DNA of 64,000 nt from JBPRGH01 sp051418055 (GCA_051418055.1 JBPRGH010000137.1:186001-250000); one strand, 5' to 3'; shown: positions 7,275 through 14,788, counted from the first letter of the stretch. Notes: generated by a model not told the origin, from the sequence alone. A program made the numbers and translations.

Positions 7275-8246
7275 ATGGATACAAGAGATAGAAATAACGA
7301 ACGGAATTTACGTTTTTTGAATGAAATGAGTGACTATAAAGTCGCAAGTGAAGATCCTGATGTAAGAGGCTGGGATGTTGTTGATGTAAATAACCAGCGT
7401 GTCGGAAAAGTAGATAACCTGCTTGTCGATAAAAGTGCTGAAAAAGTAAGATACCTTGATGTAGAATTAGACAAGGATGTTATCAATGAAGGGCATGAAA
7501 CTTATGCACATGGAAAAGCTACTGGTGTTCATGAATTTGAAGACCGTGACGGTAATGTGCATATGATCGTACCTATTGGACTTGCCCGTGTTGACGAAAA
7601 TAATAACAATGTTATTTCTGATGAGATTAACAGGAGTACAATTGAAAGTGGTTTCCTTCACCGGAAAGGTCAGCACATTACACCGGAGCACGAACGTGGT
7701 GTATTGACTAATTTAAGTGAATCTGAAAGAAGCAGGACATCAAGGCCTACAGGGGAAACCAGGACCGGCACTACCAGTGAATATGAAAACAGGACAGGTC
7801 CATCTGATGAATACAGAACACAAAGAGAAGCGGAAAACCCCGGGTCTATGCGTGAAACTAAGAAGCATGGGATACCGCGCTCTGAAGAAGAAAGAACGTC
7901 AGGTATCCGTTCTGAGAGAACTTCTAAAGAATCCGAAAGGACAACCGGAAACGAACGGTACGAATCGGATATTAGAAATCGTGAGATGCGCAGGCCGGAA
8001 TCTTCAAGAGATACGAAGTTAAGCCAGGAAGCAAGAAGAAGTGAAAGGGTTAATAATCCTGAAAATGTAACTGAAGATAAATATACCAGGGGTTCTGATA
8101 AGCCTTACCGTGAAGAAGCATGGAGCTTTGAGACAAATCAAAATCCACGACACGGTAGATTTGATGAGGCTACAAGAGGTCCGGTGCAGAGTAATTTTTA
8201 TACGCACCGCTATTTCGATGAGAATCGTTTTTATGGCCGCGGATAA
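7275..8246 (+). CDS. PRC-barrel protein with long charged linker
   Basis: About 323 residues. Residues 25-120 form a PRC-barrel domain (GWDVVDVNNQRVGKVDNLLV, then VRYLDVELD and HMIVPIGLARVD). A roughly 140-residue segment rich in R, E, S, T and N follows and is probably disordered. The end is GPVQSNFYTHRYFDENRFYG. The paralogue at 8316 starts MDTEN and ends with a matching tail, so the start MDTRDRN at 7275 is preferred over upstream in-frame starts at 7233 or 7269. PRC barrels bind partners in ribosome maturation and photosystem assembly; here the role is unknown. Confidence 0.7.
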   Translation: MDTRDRNNERNLRFLNEMSDYKVASEDPDVRGWDVVDVNNQRVGKVDNLLVDKSAEKVRYLDVELDKDVINEGHETYAHGKATGVHEFEDRDGNVHMIVPIGLARVDENNNNVISDEINRSTIESGFLHRKGQHITPEHERGVLTNLSESERSRTSRPTGETRTGTTSEYENRTGPSDEYRTQREAENPGSMRETKKHGIPRSEEERTSGIRSERTSKESERTTGNERYESDIRNREMRRPESSRDTKLSQEARRSERVNNPENVTEDKYTRGSDKPYREEAWSFETNQNPRHGRFDEATRGPVQSNFYTHRYFDENRFYGRG

Positions 8247-8262
8247 TTTAAATTAAAACAAA

Positions 8263-8296
8263 AAGGCTGCTTTTTACCAAAGGCAGCCTTTTTTTA
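8263..8296 (+). terminator. Intrinsic terminator between PRC-barrel paralogues
   Basis: AAGGCTGC (8263-8270) pairs with GCAGCCTT (8283-8290), and the stem runs into a T-tract reaching 8296. It should end most transcripts of the upstream gene and separate it from the paralogue 20 bases further on. Confidence 0.8.
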
Positions 8297-8302
8297 TTAA
8301 AA

Positions 8303-8310
8303 AAGGAGGT
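8303..8310 (+). promoter_or_regulatory. Strong Shine-Dalgarno sequence
   Basis: AAGGAGGT ends five bases before the ATG at 8316, a perfect anti-Shine-Dalgarno match at good spacing. The other genes of the window mostly lack such a site, as is usual in Bacteroidota, so this one stands out and fixes the start at 8316. Confidence 0.75.
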
Positions 8311-8315
8311 AAGCA

Positions 8316-8837
8316 ATGGATACTGAGAATACAAGAATTAAATACTATACTAATCTTGAAGACAGCTCATTTGACGTACCGGAAATACAGGAATGGGATG
8401 TGATTGACGGCTTTGAACGGCATGTTGGCACAGTGGATGATCTTTTAGTTGACACCAAAGAAGAAGTGACCCGATACGTAGATGTTAAACTGGATGAGGA
8501 TGTCGTCAAAACAAAGAATGAAATATTGACAAACCCAAACATAAAAAAAGTAGAAGGTGATGTTCACATGATATTGCCGATAGGTACTGTACGTCTGGAT
8601 AACGAGAACAAAAGGATTATTTCTGATGAAATAAATCAGAATATCATTGACAGAGGGCCACTACATAAAGGAGGAGAGGATATTACACCTGATTATGAAC
8701 GAGGTGTGGTGGGCTTGATCAGTGAAGCCGATTCCGGAAGGCCCAGAGAAGTATATATTTCAGAAAAAGGACCGGTTACTGATGAGTTCTATAACAGGGC
8801 TTACTTCGACCTGGACCGTTTTTATAACCGCAGATAA
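8316..8837 (+). CDS. PRC-barrel protein, short paralogue
   Basis: 173 residues, soluble. A PRC-barrel domain at about 20-115 has EWDVIDGFERHVGTVDDLLV, RYVDVKLDEDVV and HMILPIGTVRLD, closely parallel to the 7275 gene. The long charged linker is missing, but both proteins keep an ITP(E/D)YERGVV-type segment and a tail of the form FYNRAYFDLDRFYNRR. Tandem duplication followed by linker gain or loss is the simplest reading. It has its own ribosome binding site and sits behind a terminator, suggesting separate expression. Confidence 0.75.
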   Translation: MDTENTRIKYYTNLEDSSFDVPEIQEWDVIDGFERHVGTVDDLLVDTKEEVTRYVDVKLDEDVVKTKNEILTNPNIKKVEGDVHMILPIGTVRLDNENKRIISDEINQNIIDRGPLHKGGEDITPDYERGVVGLISEADSGRPREVYISEKGPVTDEFYNRAYFDLDRFYNRR

Positions 8838-8858
8838 TATAAATTTAGGAAATAAAAG

Positions 8859-8981
8859 AAGCTGTCTCAAAAGGTTCTTGTCATGCTGAATTCAGTTCAG
8901 TATCTACTGTCGTAATTGTTTTTACTTCGATAGATCCTGAACAAAATGCGGGATGGCTTAAATGGAATTTTGAGACAGCTT
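8859..8981. repeat. Mini inverted-repeat element, probable bidirectional terminator
   Basis: AAGCTGTCTCAAAA (8859-8872) and TTTTGAGACAGCTT (8968-8981) are perfect 14-base inverted repeats. The interior also has matching arms (TTCAGTATCTA against TAGATCCTGAA, one mismatch), so the 123 bases can fold into one long imperfect hairpin. Seven T bases follow the right arm. It lies between two convergent genes, and similar dispersed elements are familiar from Bacteroidota. It has no coding content and no clear target-site duplication. Confidence 0.7.
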
Positions 8982-8989
8982 TTTTTACC

Positions 8990-9520
8990 TTAATCAGTAA
9001 ACCTGGGATCGGTTTCCATTACATGCCCGCAGTTATCGCAGGTCCGCAATTCTTTTGAATTATAAAATTCCCTGAAGCGGGGAAGAAAATCTTTCTCAAT
9101 ATTATCCAGGTGGAAATACGTTTCATGAAGCTTATTATTACAGTTCTCACAAAACCACAGGAGGCCATCCTGATGCTGCGGTTCTCTGACGCGCTCTATC
9201 ACCAGTCCCACACTACCCTCTGGCCTGATAGGCGAATGGGGTACTTTAGCAGGATGCAGGTATAGATCTCCGGGTTTGATAGAAACTTCAACAGCTTTGC
9301 CTTCTTCCTGGATCTTTACCGTTATCTCACCTTCCAGCTGATAAAATAGCTCTTCGGTTTCATTGTAATGGTAATCTTTTCTTGCATTAGGGCCACCTAC
9401 AACCATAACAATATAATCGTCAGCGTCGGGATATAAATTTTTATTGCCTACAGGGGGCTTTAATATATCGCGGTTTTCATCTATCCATTTTTGCAGGTTG
9501 AAAGGTTGTTTTATAGCCAT
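8990..9520 (-). CDS. nbaC: 3-hydroxyanthranilate 3,4-dioxygenase
   Basis: 176 residues, the bacterial family length. This cytosolic cupin enzyme opens the ring of 3-hydroxyanthranilate to 2-amino-3-carboxymuconate semialdehyde in the kynurenine route. Iron ligands are H51, E57 and H95, with substrate-binding R47 and R99 also present. The bacterial-type rubredoxin-like C-terminal metal site is intact (C124, C127, C161, C164; CENC and CDNC). It is divergent from an SDR-ALDH pair that fits later steps of the same pathway. The product can feed quinolinate and NAD synthesis or be catabolised. Confidence 0.93.
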   Translation of the reverse strand: MAIKQPFNLQKWIDENRDILKPPVGNKNLYPDADDYIVMVVGGPNARKDYHYNETEELFYQLEGEITVKIQEEGKAVEVSIKPGDLYLHPAKVPHSPIRPEGSVGLVIERVREPQHQDGLLWFCENCNNKLHETYFHLDNIEKDFLPRFREFYNSKELRTCDNCGHVMETDPRFTD

Positions 9521-9599
9521 GATCTTGTTTCTTTTATTTTATTAATTTCCTAACAGGCAGGAATAGTTTAAATTTAGGCAAAATTTTAATTTTTCATTC

Positions 9600-10379
9600 A
9601 TGAATATTTCACTTGATAATAAGCGCGCAATGGTCTGCGGCTCTACAGCAGGTATTGGAAAGGCTGTAGCAATAGAATTAGCGGGGTTAGGGGCATCGGT
9701 GACATTGGTTGCCAAGGATGAAGAAAAGCTTAAGAAAACATTAGCGGATCTGGATAAAGAGAAAGGACAGCAGCATAATTATCTGGTGGCAGATTTTTCA
9801 AAACCTCAGACCCTTATGGCGGCTTTAGAGGGGCATGTGGAGACAGTCAATATTTTGGTCAATAATACAGGTGGGCCACCTCCCGGTCCTGCATATAAAG
9901 CCGGGACTGATGAATATATAAATGCTTTTCAGCAACATCTCATATGCAACCAGGTCCTGGTGAAGCATTTGATTGAGGGGATGAAAAACAGTGGCTATGG
10001 GAGAATAATTAATATTATTTCCACCTCCGTAAAAGCGCCACTGGATAATCTGGGCGTATCAAATACAATAAGGGGAGCAGTTGCCAGCTGGTCAAAAACA
10101 TTAGCCAATGAATTAGGAGAGTTTGGAATAACCGTTAATAATGTGCTGCCTGGCGCAACGGAAACCGGCAGGTTGGAAGGCTTAATAAATAAAAAAGCAG
10201 AAACTTCAGGGGCTTCGGCTGAGGAGGTTGCTAATAAAATGAAAAGTGGCATTCCTGTGAAGAGGTTTGCGGGGCCGGAAGAGCTTGCAGCGGCAGTGGC
10301 TTTTTTAGCCAGCCCTTCAGCCGGATATATAAATGGTGTCAATTTACCAGTTGATGGAGGAAGAACGCCCTGTTTATAA
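9600..10379 (+). CDS. Atypical SDR-family protein in the kynurenine cluster
   Basis: 259 residues with a Rossmann fold. The dinucleotide-binding loop GSTAGIGK (14-21) and NNTGG (88-92) are near canonical, and S141/S143 fit the catalytic serine position. Where classical SDRs have Y-x3-K, this protein has S154-N-T-I-R158, so both catalytic residues are replaced. This resembles the beta-ketoacyl-reductase-like SDR subgroup with a non-canonical tetrad. It ends 12 bases before the ALDH gene, so the two are probably cotranscribed. Substrate unknown; a step near aminomuconate is an inference. Confidence 0.75.
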   Translation: MNISLDNKRAMVCGSTAGIGKAVAIELAGLGASVTLVAKDEEKLKKTLADLDKEKGQQHNYLVADFSKPQTLMAALEGHVETVNILVNNTGGPPPGPAYKAGTDEYINAFQQHLICNQVLVKHLIEGMKNSGYGRIINIISTSVKAPLDNLGVSNTIRGAVASWSKTLANELGEFGITVNNVLPGATETGRLEGLINKKAETSGASAEEVANKMKSGIPVKRFAGPEELAAAVAFLASPSAGYINGVNLPVDGGRTPCL

Positions 10380-10391
10380 ATTTAATCATAA

Positions 10392-11834
10392 ATGGAAAAA
10401 ATAAATAACTATATCAACGGTGAAATAGTAACGCCTGTCGCCGGAAATTACCTTGATAATTTTGAGCCTGCAACCGGTAAAATCTATAGCCGGATCGCTG
10501 ATTCAGGTAAAGAGGATGTTGAAAATGCTGTGGAGGCTGCAAAGGCTGCTTTTGATGGTTGGAGTAAAACTTCTGTTGCAAAACGTGCAGCGATAATGAA
10601 TGCTATTGCTGACCTCATTGACAGAGATCTTGAAATGCTTTCAGAAGCCGAGAGCAGGGATAACGGAAAGCCTTTTAAGCTTGCCGAAAAAGTTGATATC
10701 CCCCGGGCATCTGCCAATATGCGTTTTTATGCGGGGGCAGTTCAGCATTTTGCTTCGGAATCACATATGATGGAAGGAGTGGCTGTAAACTATACAACGC
10801 GCGAACCGCATGGTGTTGCAGGCTGCATTTCTCCATGGAACCTGCCCCTTTATTTATTTACCTGGAAAATAGCCCCGGCGCTTGCTGCCGGAAATACGGT
10901 AGTGGCAAAACCTTCGGAGCTTACACCTATGTCTGCTTACCTATTTTCTAAGCTATGTATGGAGGCGGGTTTACCTAAAGGTGTTTTAAATATTGTTCAC
11001 GGGCTGGGCACTAAAGCCGGTCAGGCTATTGTCGAGCATAAGGATGTACCGGTGATCTCATTTACCGGAGGCACAAAAACAGGTGCATCCATTGCACGGA
11101 CGGCAGCTCCCATGTTTAAAAAACTGAGCCTGGAGTTAGGGGGCAAAAATCCTAATATTATATTTGCAGATTGTGATTTTGAGGAGGCCCTGCGTACTTC
11201 CCTGCTTTCTTCTTTTTCCAACCAGGGGCAGATCTGCCTTTGTGGGTCAAGGATATTTGTGGAAAAACCCATCTATGATAAATTTTTATCAGCCTTTGTT
11301 GAAAAAGCCAAAAAACTTGGAGTAGGGGATCCGCAGGACGAGCGGACAAAAGTTGGAGCTGTAGTTTCAAAAGACCATATGGAAAAAATACTTTCCTACA
11401 TCAGTCTGGCCAAAGAAGAAGGTGGTGAGATAGTTGCCGGTGGCAATCAGGTACATTTGGAAGGTAGATGCCAGTCAGGGTATTTTATCGAACCTACAGT
11501 TATAACAGGACTGGATGCCGGTTGCCGAACTAACCAGGAAGAAATATTTGGACCCGTAGTGACCATTATGCCTTTTGAAAGCGAGGAGGAGGTGGTTGCT
11601 TATGCCAATAGTACAGCCTACGGCCTTTCCGCTACTATATGGACGGAAAATCTTAAACGTGCCCATAGGGTGGCGCATCAGGTTAAGAGCGGGATTGTAT
11701 GGGTTAATTGCTGGCTCTTGCGGGATCTTCGTACGCCATTTGGGGGTATGAAACAATCAGGTGTAGGGAGAGAAGGCGGGATAGAAGCCTTAAGGTTTTT
11801 TACAGAACCTAAAAATATCTGTATTAAACTTTAA
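10392..11834 (+). CDS. Aldehyde dehydrogenase, 2-aminomuconate-6-semialdehyde type
   Basis: 480 residues, cytosolic. It has the substrate-binding SPWNLPL with N150, E248 in LELGGKNP, and nucleophile C282 in NQGQICLCGSR. The C-terminus VNCWLLRDLRTPFGGMKQSG and the FFTEPKNICIKL end resemble AMSDH/ALDH8A1, which oxidises 2-aminomuconate semialdehyde to 2-aminomuconate with NAD. It follows the SDR gene and is divergent from 3-hydroxyanthranilate dioxygenase, supporting the kynurenine assignment. ACMS decarboxylase, which would join the steps, is not in the window. The 3' end overlaps the convergent gene by 11 bases. Confidence 0.85.
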   Translation: MEKINNYINGEIVTPVAGNYLDNFEPATGKIYSRIADSGKEDVENAVEAAKAAFDGWSKTSVAKRAAIMNAIADLIDRDLEMLSEAESRDNGKPFKLAEKVDIPRASANMRFYAGAVQHFASESHMMEGVAVNYTTREPHGVAGCISPWNLPLYLFTWKIAPALAAGNTVVAKPSELTPMSAYLFSKLCMEAGLPKGVLNIVHGLGTKAGQAIVEHKDVPVISFTGGTKTGASIARTAAPMFKKLSLELGGKNPNIIFADCDFEEALRTSLLSSFSNQGQICLCGSRIFVEKPIYDKFLSAFVEKAKKLGVGDPQDERTKVGAVVSKDHMEKILSYISLAKEEGGEIVAGGNQVHLEGRCQSGYFIEPTVITGLDAGCRTNQEEIFGPVVTIMPFESEEEVVAYANSTAYGLSATIWTENLKRAHRVAHQVKSGIVWVNCWLLRDLRTPFGGMKQSGVGREGGIEALRFFTEPKNICIKL

Positions 11835-12561
11835 TATATGCCTGGAAAGGGGTTTTAATAGCTTTAATTATTTTACGCCTTTTTCTTACAAATTTCCTGA
11901 AGATCCAATCTGCTTTTTTTGCTGCCTTAAACCAGAAGTTATTTTTAAATGAAAAATAATTTTCAATACCGGGAGCACTTTTAGCCAGGTAGGCCCATTC
12001 ATAATTTTTTGAAAAGAAGGAGAAATATGATCTCTTTAATTTCGCATCTATCATATGGATTAGCCTGTCTTCACCAAGGATAAAGTTTCTGATCTGGGGG
12101 TCTCCGTGAAGAAAACTTTTACCATGAAGGCTTTGAAGTGTGTCAATAACCTCAGGATAATGGTCCTTCTTGTTCAGGCAGTGTTCGCCTGGTACATACT
12201 TGTAAACCAACCATGAATCCACTACCATTCCAAAACTTCTTTTTTCTGCAGTCATTATGGGCTGAGCGGTTGGTAATTGCAGTTCTTTGAGCTTGTGCAT
12301 GGAGTAAAGGCATTTAAAGGATTCGCCTTTTCTATATAATGTGGTAAACCTTATCCAGGGGTTGTTATTTTTTTCGAGTGGGATTTTTAGTACATAATCA
12401 TTATCTTCAAGGGAAAACCTAAGGACTTTACTTCTATCGTATTGTTTTAAAATGGAAACAGTGGCGTAACTATCTTCCTGCACAAGGTTAAAAATTTTTT
12501 TAGCCTCCTGATCAGGAATAAACGATAATATCCGCCAGCCGTTATATTTATAGATTTGCAT
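11824..12561 (-). CDS. LPS core kinase-like protein (WaaY/RfaY-like)
   Basis: 245 residues with a small protein-kinase-like fold. VLKIPLE gives the ATP-binding lysine region, LHGDPQIRNFI holds the catalytic-loop HGD and Asn, and HMIDAK supplies the metal-binding Asp. The pattern matches the WaaY family that phosphorylates heptose in the LPS inner core at the cytoplasmic membrane. The C-terminus is strongly basic (FRKFVRKRRKIIKAIK), which would suit membrane contact. The acceptor in this organism is unknown, and a related sugar or lipid kinase role is possible. Confidence 0.65.
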   Translation of the reverse strand: MQIYKYNGWRILSFIPDQEAKKIFNLVQEDSYATVSILKQYDRSKVLRFSLEDNDYVLKIPLEKNNNPWIRFTTLYRKGESFKCLYSMHKLKELQLPTAQPIMTAEKRSFGMVVDSWLVYKYVPGEHCLNKKDHYPEVIDTLQSLHGKSFLHGDPQIRNFILGEDRLIHMIDAKLKRSYFSFFSKNYEWAYLAKSAPGIENYFSFKNNFWFKAAKKADWIFRKFVRKRRKIIKAIKTPFQAYIKV

Positions 12562-12677
12562 ATTGTACGTAAAAATCTAAATATATTTAAACATATCTTA
12601 AAACTTAAGTATTATTTAAATATTAAGGGAGAATGTTTATTTTTTATAAATAAGGCAAACAGTTTCTCATGAATTAC

Positions 12678-12685
12678 TATTTTTG
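12678..12685 (+). promoter_or_regulatory. Probable -7 element of the sigma factor gene
   Basis: TATTTTTG fits the Bacteroidota -7 consensus TAnnTTTG. The ATG follows at 12694, only eight bases after the element, so the transcript would start at or next to the start codon. No good TTG is visible at -33. Confidence 0.35.
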
Positions 12686-12693
12686 AATTACAC

Positions 12694-13275
12694 ATGGAAG
12701 AAAGAGATCGTAAGACATACACACAGGCGGAGAAAGACGCTATTTTCGATCAGGAGTTCCTTCCTTACATTGATAGCATGTACAATTTTGCGTATAGGCT
12801 GACATTTGATGAGGATGATGCAAAGGATCTGGTGCAGGATACTTACCTAAAAGCATATAGGTTTATAGAATCCTTTGAAAGAGGAACTAATGCAAAAGCA
12901 TGGTTGTTTCGAATATTAAAAAACAGCTTTATAAACGATTTTAGGAAGAAGAGCAAAGAGCCTGCCAAAGTCGATTATAACGAGGTAGAGACATTTTATA
13001 ATTCAGAAAATGTCGATAAGCCAATAACAACTGACCTGCGCATAGAAAGTGTTCAGGATATGATTGGTGACGAGATTTCCAATGCTTTGAACTCATTGGA
13101 TATTGATTTTAGAACGGTGATCATTTTATGTGATCTGGAAGGATTTAAATACGATGAAATGGCTAAGATCCTTGATATTCCAATAGGAACCGTAAGGTCC
13201 AGGTTACACCGGGCACGAAATCTTTTGAAAGAAAAATTAAGTGAATACGCAAAAAAAATGGGATATAACAAATAG
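12694..13275 (+). CDS. ECF-type RNA polymerase sigma factor
   Basis: 193 residues. Region 2 lies at about 20-95 (FLPYIDSMYNFAYRLTFDED, then AKDLVQDTYLKAYRF and AKAWLFRILKNSFINDFRKK). Region 4 lies at about 125-185 (VIILCDLEGFKYDEMAKIL then IPIGTVRSRLHRARNLLKEK) and would contact the -35 region. Region 3 is absent, as in ECF sigmas. A small cysteine-containing protein follows after five bases and looks like its anti-sigma factor. Target regulon cannot be inferred. Confidence 0.9.
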   Translation: MEERDRKTYTQAEKDAIFDQEFLPYIDSMYNFAYRLTFDEDDAKDLVQDTYLKAYRFIESFERGTNAKAWLFRILKNSFINDFRKKSKEPAKVDYNEVETFYNSENVDKPITTDLRIESVQDMIGDEISNALNSLDIDFRTVIILCDLEGFKYDEMAKILDIPIGTVRSRLHRARNLLKEKLSEYAKKMGYNK

Positions 13276-13280
13276 CAGGT

Positions 13281-13568
13281 ATGGCAGATTCTACAAATAA
13301 AAAACAAGGGGCAGCTTCAAATGAGTCCCCCGATCATAATGAGTGCATGCGCATATTAAGCCTGGTGATCGATGGTGAAGCAAATAATGAAGAGAAAAAA
13401 TTTTTTGAACAACACCTGCAGAATTGCATGCCCTACTACGAGATATATAATGTAGATATGGCAATTAAGAAATTGCTGAAGAAAAACGGATATAAGAAAA
13501 CCTGTCCGGATGGTCTTGTAGATGAAATAAAAGAAAAAATAAAAGAAACACCTGCCAGGCAGAAGTAA
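13281..13568 (+). CDS. Putative anti-sigma factor with degenerate zinc motif
   Basis: 95 residues, no membrane segment. ECMRILSLVIDGEANNEE and HLQNCMPYYE resemble the zinc-binding anti-sigma fold (upstream Cys/His, then H-x3-C-x2-C), but the last cysteine of the motif is Tyr; another Cys occurs at about residue 74 in KTCPDG. It is coupled to the ECF sigma gene (5-base gap) and followed by gmk after three bases. Without a membrane anchor it would act in the cytoplasm. Redox or metal sensing is only inferred. Confidence 0.65.
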   Translation: MADSTNKKQGAASNESPDHNECMRILSLVIDGEANNEEKKFFEQHLQNCMPYYEIYNVDMAIKKLLKKNGYKKTCPDGLVDEIKEKIKETPARQK

Positions 13569-13571
13569 TTG

Positions 13572-14162
13572 ATGACAAAAGGAAAGGCGATTATTTTTTG
13601 CGCTCCTTCAGGCTCAGGAAAAACTACTATTGTAAGGCACCTGCTTGCAACAAATCCAAAACTGGGGTTTTCTATATCTGCCTGCACACGTGATAGGCGC
13701 GGAAGGACAGAAACCAATGGTCAGGATTATTATTTCCTCACACCCGAAGAGTTCAAGCAAAAAATTGATAACGATGAATTTGTCGAATGGGAAGAAGTGT
13801 ACGCCGGTAATTTTTATGGTACGCTCAAAAGTGAAGTGCAGCGTATCTGGGATGAAGGCAGGCATGTGATCTTTGATGTTGATGTAAAAGGAGGATTAAA
13901 GCTCAAAGAGTATTTTGGCGACAGCGGCCTCTCAATATTTGTAAAAGTACCGTCTCTTGAAGTGCTGAAAGAACGGCTGATGGACCGTAAAACGGAATCA
14001 GAGGATAGCCTTTCCCGACGGCTCTTTAAAGCACAGTTTGAAATGAAATTCCAGGATAAATTTGATGTGGTCCTGGTAAATGAGGACCTGGAAGATTCAT
14101 TGAAAAAAGCATCGGTTTTAGTTGAAGATTTTCTTTCCGAAACCATAAACAGTAAGATCTAG
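13572..14162 (+). CDS. gmk: Guanylate kinase
   Basis: 196 residues, standard length. It phosphorylates GMP to GDP with ATP in the cytosol. The P-loop APSGSGKTT is at residues 10-18, and the GMP-binding and lid segments (ACTRDRRGRTETNGQDYYFL; EWEEVYAGNFYGTL) and VIFDVDVKGG are present. A TTG at 13569 is also in frame, but the ATG at 13572 gives the normal N-terminus. It is tightly packed behind the sigma/anti-sigma pair. Confidence 0.93.
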   Translation: MTKGKAIIFCAPSGSGKTTIVRHLLATNPKLGFSISACTRDRRGRTETNGQDYYFLTPEEFKQKIDNDEFVEWEEVYAGNFYGTLKSEVQRIWDEGRHVIFDVDVKGGLKLKEYFGDSGLSIFVKVPSLEVLKERLMDRKTESEDSLSRRLFKAQFEMKFQDKFDVVLVNEDLEDSLKKASVLVEDFLSETINSKI

Positions 14163-14215
14163 TAAATACGTATCTTTCCACCACCTTCTTCTATAGGTAA
14201 TAAATTTACAGGTAC

Positions 14216-14788
14216 ATGAATGTAGGGCTTTTATTTGGTTCATTTAATCCAATTCACACCGGACATCTAATAATTGCCAACCTGATAAAGGAGCAGACAG
14301 ACCTTCAGCAGGTTTGGTTTGTTGTATCCCCACAAAATCCTTTTAAAAAAAGATCATCGCTTCTTCATGAATTTGATCGCCTGGATATGGTCAGAGCAGC
14401 AGTATTTGATAATTACGACCTGAGGGAATGTGATATCGAGTTTAATATGCCCCGGCCCAGCTATACAGTAGATACCCTGGCTTACCTGTCGGAAAAATAC
14501 CCTGACCATCATTTTAAGCTTATTATGGGAGAGGATAACCTGAAACACCTTCATAAATGGAAGAATTATGAAGTTATCCTTGAAAATTACGGCATACTGG
14601 TTTATCCCCGCCCTGATAATTCAGAGGATAAAAAATTAGATCATCCTAATATTGAACTGGTTAAAGCACCGGTGCTGGATATATCGGCAACCTTTATCAG
14701 AAATTGCGTTAAAAACAATATATCCTTACGTTATCTTGTTCCCGATCCGGTCGAAGAATTAATAAGGACAAAAAAATTCTATCAATAG
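14216..14788 (+). CDS. nadD: Nicotinate-nucleotide adenylyltransferase
   Basis: 190 residues. It transfers AMP from ATP to nicotinate mononucleotide, giving deamido-NAD. The nucleotidyltransferase motifs GSFNPIHTGHL near the start and SATFIR near residue 160 are intact, as is LIMGEDNL. It follows gmk by 53 bases. It serves both de novo and salvage NAD synthesis; the kynurenine genes 4 kb upstream could supply quinolinate, but the link is only circumstantial. Confidence 0.92.
   Translation: MNVGLLFGSFNPIHTGHLIIANLIKEQTDLQQVWFVVSPQNPFKKRSSLLHEFDRLDMVRAAVFDNYDLRECDIEFNMPRPSYTVDTLAYLSEKYPDHHFKLIMGEDNLKHLHKWKNYEVILENYGILVYPRPDNSEDKKLDHPNIELVKAPVLDISATFIRNCVKNNISLRYLVPDPVEELIRTKKFYQ

Noticed and set aside
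7717..8022. 101-residue frame inside the PRC-barrel gene
   Set aside because: A shadow of the charged linker in another frame; the real frame has a clear domain and tail.
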